Positions 1 to 4,877 of a stretch of 5,038 nucleotides of DNA are shown here, piece by piece (the stretch's first letter is position 1; each line of letters starts with the position of its first letter). The position numbers were made by a program, and so were the translations under genes. The stretch is from Nitrospira sp. (lineage in GTDB: Bacteria; Nitrospirota; Nitrospiria; Nitrospirales; Nitrospiraceae). Location of the stretch: contig JAAUPT010000175.1 in assembly GCA_012032965.1 (NCBI GenBank), forward strand, positions 1 through 5,038, read 5' to 3'. The notes beneath the pieces were generated by a model. It ran no database searches and was not told the DNA's origin. It worked only from the letters and a program-made list of their open reading frames with translations.

Positions 1-1
1 G

Positions 2-352
2 AAGGCCATCGCCGAGCCCTATGTCGTCGACGCCACTCGATGCATTTCCTACCTCACGATCGAACTTCGTGGCGATGCGACCGGCATCCCTCACGAGCTG
101 CAAGCGGGTATGCGGAATAAGATTTTTGGTTGTGATGATTGCCTTGACGTCTGTCCGTTCAACCTACGAGCCGAACCTACTCGCGAAGAGGCCTTTCAGC
201 CGTCCGATTTGACCCTCTCGCCCGACCTGAAGAAACTTTCCGAGCTGGATGAATCGACCTTTGCCACGCTGTTTCAACAAAGTCCGATCCGCCGAGCGAA
301 GCTCCATGGGCTTCGCCGAAATGTGGCCATCGCGCAACGCAATATGAAGTGA
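2..352 (+). CDS. queG: Epoxyqueuosine reductase QueG, C-terminal part (5' end outside window)
   Basis: QueG is a cytosolic cobalamin- and iron-sulfur-dependent enzyme that reduces epoxyqueuosine to queuosine in the tRNA wobble position. The frame is open from the left edge and gives 116 residues. It begins with KAIAEPYVVDATRC, which in the family directly follows the first cysteine cluster (CPT). It then shows the family signature RCISYLTIELRG (local residues 13-24) and GCDDCLDVCPFN (43-54), a CxxCxxxCP ferredoxin-type cluster whose cysteines are local residues 44, 47 and 51, with C14 as a further ligand. The tail SPIRRAKLHGLRRNVAIAQRN is the HEAT-like C-terminus usual for QueG. The stop is TGA at 350-352. 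The cobalamin domain and the start codon lie outside the window. The gene has no evident functional link to the nitrite genes downstream and is separated from them by a probable terminator. Confidence 0.93.
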   Translation, partial: KAIAEPYVVDATRCISYLTIELRGDATGIPHELQAGMRNKIFGCDDCLDVCPFNLRAEPTREEAFQPSDLTLSPDLKKLSELDESTFATLFQQSPIRRAKLHGLRRNVAIAQRNMK

Positions 353-401
353 GCGGAACATCCTCCAAAGCTTCTCCCTACGTACTAGCCTGAATCGAAT
401 T

Positions 402-422
402 AGATACAGCGTGTATCTTTTT
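402..422 (+). terminator. Probable rho-independent terminator after queG
   Basis: AGATACA (402-408), a GCG loop, and TGTATCT (412-418) form a perfect 7-bp stem that runs into a T-run (418-422). It lies 50 bases after the queG stop. The stem is AT-rich and therefore weak, but the T-tail and position fit an intrinsic terminator that insulates queG from nirK. Confidence 0.55.
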
Positions 423-539
423 AGATTCTCGCCATCCTCAATCATTTAATCTATACCGTATCAGCAGAATCTTCCCTGGCGCCTGTAGGTGATCAATTTT
501 CCATGAGAATTATAGCCACCTTCTAAGCGACAACACTGG

Positions 540-555
540 TGGTACGCATTGTGCC
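540..555 (+). promoter_or_regulatory. Candidate sigma-54 (-24/-12) promoter upstream of nirK
   Basis: TGGTACGCATTGTGCC matches the sigma-54 consensus TGGCACG-N4-TTGCW at 9 of 12 defined positions. The GG (541-542) and GC (553-554) are separated by the required 10 bases. The mismatches are C4 to T, T12 to G and the last W to C. The predicted start site, near 566, would leave a leader of about 220 bases before nirK, which is long. A sigma-54 activator gene is encoded in the same window, which makes the match more interesting. This is a by-eye match and could be chance. Confidence 0.3.
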
Positions 556-588
556 TCGTGGGTAGTGGCTGCCATCACCATCGAGGCA
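552..588. repeat. Imperfect inverted repeat in the nirK leader
   Basis: TGCCTCG (552-558) pairs with CGAGGCA (582-588). The stem continues as TGG (559-561) with CCA (578-580) after a one-base bulge at T581. A small inner hairpin, TGG-ctg-CCA, sits at 566-574. There is no T-run, so it is not a typical terminator. It overlaps the downstream half of the candidate -12 element and the predicted start region, so it could be a protein-binding palindrome or an RNA structure in the leader. Confidence 0.35.
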
Positions 589-773
589 GAGATGGTACAT
601 GCTTGCTTGTTTTGCTGACGTGCGTTAAAAAAATTTGCTTACGCTGCCAAGAATAATGTATTTTTTCTTGTAAATTTGGTAGATAGTTGACCCGGCGTCT
701 GCTCGACGAGTGATGGAGGGGGCCAAAGCTAGCCGTGCTTGTCAGCGCAGCGTCTTATTTCCATAAAAAATCT

Positions 774-782
774 AAAGGGAGG
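774..782 (+). promoter_or_regulatory. Ribosome binding site of nirK
   Basis: AAAGGGAGG lies 5 bases before the ATG at 788. It is a strong Shine-Dalgarno match and fixes the start so that the protein begins with the signal sequence. Confidence 0.8.
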
Positions 783-787
783 CTACT

Positions 788-1741
788 ATGCAGAGGTTTC
801 GTTTACTCACATTAACCCTGGGACTGGGCGTCCTGTTGGGAGCCAGCGGGTGCATCACCATGCCTGGGTCCGCAGGAGCCAAGGTCCATGATGTCACATT
901 CACGGCGACCGAATCAGAAATCGTCATCGACGGTAACGGAATGAAGTACAAGGCCTGGACCTTTAATGGTCAGATGCCTGGTCCGGTCGTCCGAGTCACT
1001 GAAGGTGATACCGTAAACTTCACTCTGATCGGCGATAAGAATAATTCCTTCCCGCATTCGATGGACTTTCATGCGGCTGAGCTTGACTTCTTGAAGAACT
1101 ACCACCGTACGGTTGGACCGGGAGACACACACAAGTTCTCCTTCGTGGCGAAGAAGCCCGGCGTGTTTTACTACCACTGCGGCGCGAGCCCAATGATCCA
1201 ACACGTCGCCCGCGGCATGTTCGGCGCGATCATTGTTGACCCGAAGGATCCGAGTGTGTGGCCCAAGGCCGATCGGGAATTCGTCCTGGTGCAATCCGAG
1301 CTGTGGAAGAACCCGGATAACGTGCAGGGGATGTTCGATCGGAAATTTGATTATACGGTCTTCAATGGTGGCATCTTCAAGCACCATCCCTTTATGCCGG
1401 GAGGAGAGCCGTTGGAGGTTAAAGTCGGCGAACGGGTACGGATCTATTTCGTGAATGCCGGCCCGAACGAGTTTTCTGCGCTCCATCCAATCGCCGAAAT
1501 CTGGGACAATGTCTATGAGAGCGGCAATCCGGCCAATAAGTTCACGGGAGTCCAGACCTATGTGGTCGGCCCAGGCAGCGCAGCCACATTCGATATGATC
1601 GCTGAGTCACCGGGGGCGTATCCGGTCGTGACCCACTCATTAACGAGCGCCCTACGAGGTGCGATTGCGGTGGTCATCGCGAACGAGAATCCCAAGGATT
1701 ATAAGGGTCAGTTGATGCCGAACACCCCGTGGAATCCGTAG
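788..1741 (+). CDS. nirK: Copper-containing nitrite reductase NirK (AniA-like, class II), probable lipoprotein
   Basis: This enzyme reduces nitrite to nitric oxide in the periplasm or at the outer face of a membrane. The 317-residue protein starts with a hydrophobic signal sequence ending in GASGC, so C22 could be lipidated as in AniA, although the -3 residue is Ala rather than Leu. Two cupredoxin domains follow. Domain 1 has PHSMDFH (89-95), YHCGASPMIQHVARGM (129-144) and VDP. Type 1 copper ligands are H90, C131, H139 and M144. Type 2 ligands are H95, H130 and H283 (THSLTSALRG). The catalytic pair is D93 and H233 (ALHPIAEIWD). The seven-residue gap between C131 and H139 is the short loop of class II enzymes rather than the Alcaligenes-type class I loop. 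All key residues are present and there is no frame break. The hemoglobin gene follows 49 bp after the stop with no terminator visible, so the two are probably co-transcribed. The cytochrome gene downstream may supply electrons (inference). Confidence 0.93.
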   Translation: MQRFRLLTLTLGLGVLLGASGCITMPGSAGAKVHDVTFTATESEIVIDGNGMKYKAWTFNGQMPGPVVRVTEGDTVNFTLIGDKNNSFPHSMDFHAAELDFLKNYHRTVGPGDTHKFSFVAKKPGVFYYHCGASPMIQHVARGMFGAIIVDPKDPSVWPKADREFVLVQSELWKNPDNVQGMFDRKFDYTVFNGGIFKHHPFMPGGEPLEVKVGERVRIYFVNAGPNEFSALHPIAEIWDNVYESGNPANKFTGVQTYVVGPGSAATFDMIAESPGAYPVVTHSLTSALRGAIAVVIANENPKDYKGQLMPNTPWNP

Positions 1742-1778
1742 TCAGTCAGTGCGCCATGTAGTCATTTTATTCTTTCAC

Positions 1779-1786
1779 AAAGGAGA
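1779..1786 (+). promoter_or_regulatory. Ribosome binding site deciding the hemoglobin start
   Basis: AAAGGAGA sits 4 bases before ATG 1791 (5 from the AGGAG core). It favours this ATG over the in-frame GTG at 1749, which has no such site, lies 8 bases after the nirK stop, and would put charged residues ahead of the signal peptide. Confidence 0.8.
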
Positions 1787-1790
1787 CGAT

Positions 1791-2233
1791 ATGACATTCA
1801 GCAAGAAGATTATTTGTGCAGCTGTCGCGGTAGCGGCAGCATGGACCTTGAGCAGTGCCCCATCCTTTGCTGCAGACCGGTCACTCTATGAGCGGCTCGG
1901 CGGGCAAGGCGCGATCCAAGCCGTGGTCACCAAGTTCATCGGCAACGTGGGAGCGGACAAGCGCATTAATGGCTATTTCGCAACCACCGATCTCAAGAAG
2001 CTGAATAAACTGCTGGTCGAGCAGGTGTGTGCGGCAAGCGGCGGCCCCTGCACCTATTCAGGTCGAGACATGAAGACGACCCATAAGGGGATGAAGGTTA
2101 CCACTGCGGCCTTCAATGCACTCGTGGAGGACTGGTGAGTGCACTGGATACCTTCAACGTGCCGGAGAAAGAGAAGGGCGAGTTGCTCGCCGTCCTCGGA
2201 CCGATGAAGAGCGACATCGTCGAAGTTCCCTGA
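1791..2233 (+). CDS. Periplasmic group 1 truncated hemoglobin (TrHbN type), C-terminus out of frame
   Basis: Group 1 truncated hemoglobins are small heme proteins that bind O2 and NO; the best-known members detoxify NO. As read, the frame from ATG 1791 stops at TGA 2136-2138 after 115 residues. A base missing near 2132-2133 (GACTGG where GACCTGG fits) restores LVSALDTFNVPEKEKGELL to a stop at 2231-2233, giving 147 residues, the expected family end. Residues 1-27 form a signal peptide (MTFSKK, hydrophobic core, APSFA), so the protein is exported. Visible family features are SLYERLGGQGAI (31-42), GGPCTYSGRDM (84-94) and the proximal heme ligand H98 in MKTTHKGM. By alignment with mycobacterial TrHbN the B10 tyrosine is replaced by I50 (KFIGNV). 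It lies 49 bp after nirK, so an NO-handling role is likely. The type is given as CDS because one base repairs it; the in-frame product would lack the last helix. Confidence 0.85.
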
Positions 2234-2276
2234 CGACTCGCAGTGGAGAACACTGCCGTAGTCACACTTTAGTCGC

Positions 2277-2312
2277 TCGCTGGTCCAGACCAGAACAGGT
2301 CTGGACCAGCGA
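2277..2312. repeat. Perfect 15-bp stem-loop after the hemoglobin gene
   Basis: TCGCTGGTCCAGACC (2277-2291) is the exact reverse complement of GGTCTGGACCAGCGA (2298-2312), with the loop AGAACA. It begins 43 bases after the restored hemoglobin stop. No T-run follows, so it is not a textbook terminator. It could halt transcription, protect the 3' end of the nirK-hemoglobin message, or be a dispersed intergenic repeat. No second copy was seen in the window. Confidence 0.75.
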
Positions 2313-2401
2313 CATCCTCATGCTGGTAGACTGGCTACTACTTCTACTCCCATCTGACCATTCTCTACAGGACATGGGCACTGCCACTTAGGACAACATC
2401 A

Positions 2402-2417
2402 TGGTATTATGTGTGCG
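2402..2417 (+). promoter_or_regulatory. Weak sigma-54-like element upstream of the cytochrome gene
   Basis: TGGTATTATGTGTGCG has GG and GC at the correct 10-base separation. It matches the sigma-54 consensus at 7 of 12 positions, which alone is unconvincing. It shares TGGTA-N5-TGTGC with the candidate at 540-555 ahead of nirK. A start near 2428 would leave a leader of about 65 bases, a plausible length. Confidence 0.2.
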
Positions 2418-2419
2418 GA

Positions 2420-2448
2420 ATTTGCGCCTCCGAACGCGCGGCGCGAAT
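2420..2448. repeat. Stem-loop in the cytochrome leader
   Basis: ATTTGCGCC (2420-2428) pairs with GGCGCGAAT (2440-2448), nine pairs including one G-T wobble, around an 11-base GC-rich loop. There is no T-run. It lies between the weak promoter-like element and the ribosome binding site, so it could be a 5' leader structure or a binding palindrome. Confidence 0.35.
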
Positions 2449-2481
2449 AGCCACCTAGTTGTCATATCAGTGGTACTCACC

Positions 2482-2488
2482 AAGGAGG
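2482..2488 (+). promoter_or_regulatory. Ribosome binding site of the cytochrome gene
   Basis: AAGGAGG lies 4 bases before ATG 2493. It is the only strong site in the region. It marks 2493 as the true start, even though that frame closes at a TGA 108 bases after the ATG (2604-2606) and the heme domain is in another frame. Confidence 0.7.
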
Positions 2489-2492
2489 AATC

Positions 2493-2953
2493 ATGAGAGG
2501 TAAGCGTTTTCATCGTGACCGTGTGTTGCATAGTCGCCGTCGCTTCGTGGAGTGCGGCAGGATGGGCCGGTCCCGAGGCCGATCCACTAAAACCGCGTGT
2601 CCCTGACGCTGAACGTGGTGACGCACGAAAATGGAAAGTCCGATACAAGTCACACTGAGATACTCGCCAAGGGCAAGGAGCTCTATGAAGGCAAGGGTAC
2701 CTGCGCCAACTGTCACAACCAGGACGGAAATGGTGAAGGGGCCGGAGGATTGTTGTTGACGCCGGGCCCCAGAAATCTCACAAACTGTAAGTTTCATAAG
2801 AAGCGGAAGGACGGAGAGCTGTTCTGGGTCGTTAAGAACGGGAGCCAAGGTACCGGCATGCCAGGCCTTGTAAAGGGCGGTGTGCTCACCGAGGAGGAAG
2901 CCTGGACGATCATCGCCTACGAACGGACGTTCTGTAATAAGGATAGTGAATAG
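2493..2953 (+). pseudogene. Small periplasmic c-type cytochrome, broken into several frames
   Basis: The heme domain reads in one frame (about 2657-2953, open from GTG 2597). It has EILAKGKELYEGKGTC, then the heme site CANCH (2702-2716; proximal ligand His), RNLTNC, and GTGMPGL with the likely axial Met at 2858-2860. It ends KDSE at a TAG stop. That frame has no signal peptide and no ribosome binding site. The missing parts lie in neighbouring frames: MRGKRF from ATG 2493; an export signal IVTVCCIVAVASW...AGWA followed by PLKPRVPDAERGDARK (2512-2631); then MESPIQVT (2631-2654). Repair needs a shift near 2507-2511, one A at 2628-2631 and one C near 2655-2656. The restored protein would be about 153-154 residues, a single-heme class I cytochrome. 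It would act in the periplasm, perhaps as electron donor to NirK (inference). It could be decayed, or intact with sequencing errors. Confidence 0.75.
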
Positions 2954-2985
2954 TTGCTGAGGAGTTTTCCGAGTGTAGCTGTGAC

Positions 2986-3023
2986 GGCGAGCTGTCGGTT
3001 TAAATTTTGATCTACAGCTCGCC
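2986..3023. repeat. Stem-loop after the cytochrome gene, possible terminator
   Basis: GGCGAGCTGT (2986-2995) is the exact reverse complement of ACAGCTCGCC (3014-3023), with an 18-base AT-rich loop. It starts 32 bases after the cytochrome stop. There is no T-run after the stem, so termination is only a guess from position. Confidence 0.4.
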
Positions 3024-3279
3024 ATCCATCTGGGCGTTGAGTTTCACCTACCACCTGCCCATATCCTGTTCAACCTCCAGTCAACTCCGTGAAAAGATAT
3101 CAAGAAGCATCCTGCCAGACATTATCTGGTTCTTGTCTGCTCGACCATATCCAGCTCGCTGAAAAATATTCGCTGCATCATAGTCTTCGATTAGCCAGTC
3201 GTCGTCACCCCCCTTTCTTTCTTTACGGACAGAGGTGTAGGCTACGAGTAATTAGGATGGTTCGAGAGGAGGCTAGGCT

Positions 3280-3286
3280 AAGGGAG
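3280..3286 (+). promoter_or_regulatory. Ribosome binding site of the regulator
   Basis: AAGGGAG lies 7 bases before ATG 3294. It supports the start that gives a protein beginning directly with the receiver-like fold. Confidence 0.65.
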
Positions 3287-3293
3287 CACTCCG

Positions 3294-4630
3294 ATGAACC
3301 CGCATATATTTCTCCTACTCTCCAAAGATCCAGACCTCAAGCAACTTCTCCAAATCGCATCACCTGACGCCAAGATTTTCGAGGCTCATACGGTATCGGA
3401 GGGACTCAGCCTCCGGTCGGAGGTTTCACCAACTCTGATCATTGGCGAGGGAAATCCCCATGCTCTGGCGCCATTCCTGGAATCTGCCCGGCAAACCTCC
3501 GAATCCCCGCCCATACTGGTGATCGGAAATCGGCATTCAGTCAAAGATGTCGTCGAGCTCATGCGTGCCGGCGCGGCAGATTACCTAACCAAACCCATTC
3601 TTTTGACTGATCTACAAGCCGCTATTGCTCGAGTGCTCAGTCACCCTTCGCGTCCGTCCTTATCCTCCTCGCAAGATCCGTTTACCTCAATCATCAGCGT
3701 CTCGCCGCAGATGAACCTAATGAAGCAACTGGCCAGAGAAGTGGCATCGACCGATGCCACTGTCCTCATTACAGGAGAAAGTGGAACCGGTAAAGAACTG
3801 CTCGCCGAGGCCATCCATCGTGATAGCCAACGAGCCACCGGCCCCCTGGTTGCGCTGAATTGTGCCGGCATCCCAGAAAATCTCTTAGAGTCAGAATTAT
3901 TCGGCTATGAGTCGGGTGCCTTTACCGATGCCAAGCGGGCCAAACCTGGCCGATTCCAGCTGGCTGAGGGAGGCACGCTGTTTCTCGACGAAATCGGCGA
4001 AATGAGCTCGACGGCTCAAGCCAAACTTCTGCGTGTGCTGGAAAACCATACCATCGACCCCTTGGGCGATACGCGAAGCCATAAAATAGACATCCGTATC
4101 ATTGCAGCCACGAACGAGGACCTGCTGGCTCAGATCAAAGCCGGCCGGTTTCGCCTTGACCTCTACTATCGGCTGAATGTGTATCAATTGCGTATTCCAC
4201 CGTTGCGCGAACGGCTCGATGACATTGAACCAATTCTATTGATTTTTTTGGAGCGTGTGAGAAAGGAACGAGGATGCCGCATCAAAGCCATCGCGCCGAC
4301 CGCCCTCGCCGTTCTTCGGAATCACGATTGGCCCGGTAACGTCCGGGAACTGCACAATGTCGTCGAGTGGCTCACCATCACGTGCAAAGAAGACGTGATC
4401 CAGCCACATCATTTGCCGACTTCCGTAAAGACTCCTTCTTCGAGCAATCATCAGGGCTTTGAGCCCAAACCATCCTTACTGGCCTTTGGGCTGTCGTTTC
4501 AGGAAATGGAAAAAAGATGCTTGAAGAAGCGTTACAAAAAGCATCGGGCAACATCTCGGAAGCCAGCCGATTGCTCAAAATGACGCGCAACACCCTTCGT
4601 TACCGCATGGCTAAGCACCACATTCAGTAA
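3294..4630 (+). CDS. Sigma-54-dependent activator, NtrC/AtoC type, with degenerate receiver and frameshifted Fis HTH
   Basis: This family uses ATP hydrolysis to remodel sigma-54 RNA polymerase at -24/-12 promoters. Residues 1-117 form a receiver-like domain that ends in AGAADYLTKPI, but its phosphorylation pocket is altered: S10-K11 replace the acidic pair, E52 occupies the phospho-Asp position, G78 the Ser/Thr position, and only K100 remains. Residues 130-375 are the AAA+ domain: Walker A GESGTGKE (161-168), the sigma-54 loop GAFTDA (208-213, usual GAFTGA), Walker B GGTLFLDEI (226-234), sensor I AATNED, arginine-finger region FRLDLYYRLN, and sensor II WPGNVREL. As read, the frame stops at 4581-4583 after 429 residues with a non-family tail. 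Adding one A to the A6 run (4510-4515) restores EKKMLEEALQKASGNISEA followed by SRLLKMTRNTLRYRMAKHHIQ, a complete Fis-type helix-turn-helix ending at 4628-4630 (445 residues). Control of the neighbouring nirK genes is likely but inferred from position. Confidence 0.88.
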
Positions 4631-4709
4631 GTGTTCATGCCCTGCCGCTCACCCGTCAGCCAGTTGGAGACAACCGCGGCTCTCTCCACCATAGCGGCCC
4701 TATCCTTGT

Positions 4710-4877
4710 TCAACAAACTCTTGCACCCCTGATAAGCCCATCCTTCATCGACGAGAATTTCTGCAACAGATCGGTATACAGGAGCCTGAGCAGACTGTTC
4801 TCCTGTTCCAACTCCCTGAGACGTTTCCTATCTGGCGCCATCATAGCCTGGCTTCCGTTGGATGTTGATCGACGCAT
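4710..4877 (-). CDS. Small coiled-coil protein, possibly an IS3-type OrfA remnant
   Basis: A 55-residue ORF starts at ATG 4877-4875. It is preceded by a near-ideal Shine-Dalgarno AAAAGGAGG, with 6 bases between it and the ATG. The protein has a basic start (MRRSTSNGSQAMMAPDRK) and a heptad-like segment KRLRELEQENSLLRLLYTDLL that should form a short coiled coil. This segment resembles the region after the helix-turn-helix in IS3-family OrfA proteins (KRLKELEEEN...), so it may be a relic lacking the DNA-binding half. It may also be an independent small protein. The end, IRGARVC, looks unnatural, and a neighbouring frame continues sensibly to 4624, so the true product may be longer. It converges on the regulator gene. 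No function is assigned. Confidence 0.45.
   Translation of the reverse strand: MRRSTSNGSQAMMAPDRKRLRELEQENSLLRLLYTDLLQKFSSMKDGLIRGARVC

Larger units (their letters stand above)
353..787. other. Gene-free leader between queG and nirK
   Basis: No convincing coding frame was seen on either strand. The stretch holds the queG terminator near 402-422, a candidate sigma-54 element (540-555), an imperfect hairpin (552-588), a very AT-rich tract (about 626-680, with runs of A and T), and the nirK ribosome binding site. No convincing sigma-70 promoter or FNR/CRP box was found: TTGACC at 687-692 has no good -10 at the right distance. The length and AT-richness suggest most of the control of nirK sits here. 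Confidence 0.6.
2234..2492. other. Gap between hemoglobin and cytochrome genes
   Basis: No coding frame could be supported here. The stretch holds the perfect 15-bp stem-loop (2277-2312), a weak sigma-54-like element (2402-2417), a second stem-loop (2420-2448) and the cytochrome ribosome binding site. Bases 2313-2400 show nothing recognisable. Confidence 0.5.
2954..3293. other. Gap between cytochrome and regulator genes
   Basis: No coding frame could be supported. It holds a 10-bp stem-loop (2986-3023), a short hairpin CCAGA-catta-TCTGG near 3116-3130, a pyrimidine run near 3208-3223 (CCCCCC followed by TTTC repeats) and the regulator's ribosome binding site. No clear promoter was seen for the regulator. 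Confidence 0.5.

Noticed and set aside
483..496. FNR-like site around ATCAA (492-496)
   Set aside because: Only one half-site matches; the left half (CTGTA) does not resemble TTGAT.
593..607. TGGTACATGCTTGCT as a sigma-54 promoter
   Set aside because: The GG and GC are separated by 9 bases instead of 10, a spacing that usually abolishes sigma-54 recognition.
687..716. TTGACC with TGATGG as a sigma-70 promoter for nirK
   Set aside because: The -10 match is poor and the spacing is 18; not better than chance in an AT-rich leader.
914..1486. Long minus-strand open frame opposite nirK
   Set aside because: It is an antisense shadow of an intact, strongly conserved gene; it has no family features or ribosome binding site.
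2116..2391. Plus-strand 91-codon ORF after the hemoglobin
   Set aside because: It runs out of frame through the hemoglobin C-terminus and the 15-bp hairpin, with a low-complexity arginine-rich product and no ribosome binding site.
2510..3025. 171-codon minus-strand open frame over the cytochrome region
   Set aside because: The plus strand carries a clear CANCH heme site and signal peptide here; the minus frame shows no recognisable domain.
3089..3367. Plus-strand 92-codon ORF before the regulator
   Set aside because: No family resemblance and no ribosome binding site; it overlaps the start of the regulator in another frame.
4509..4516. Classical programmed -1 frameshift signal A AAA AAG
   Set aside because: The heptamer is not in the zero-frame phase required for tandem tRNA slippage, so a missing base is the simpler explanation.
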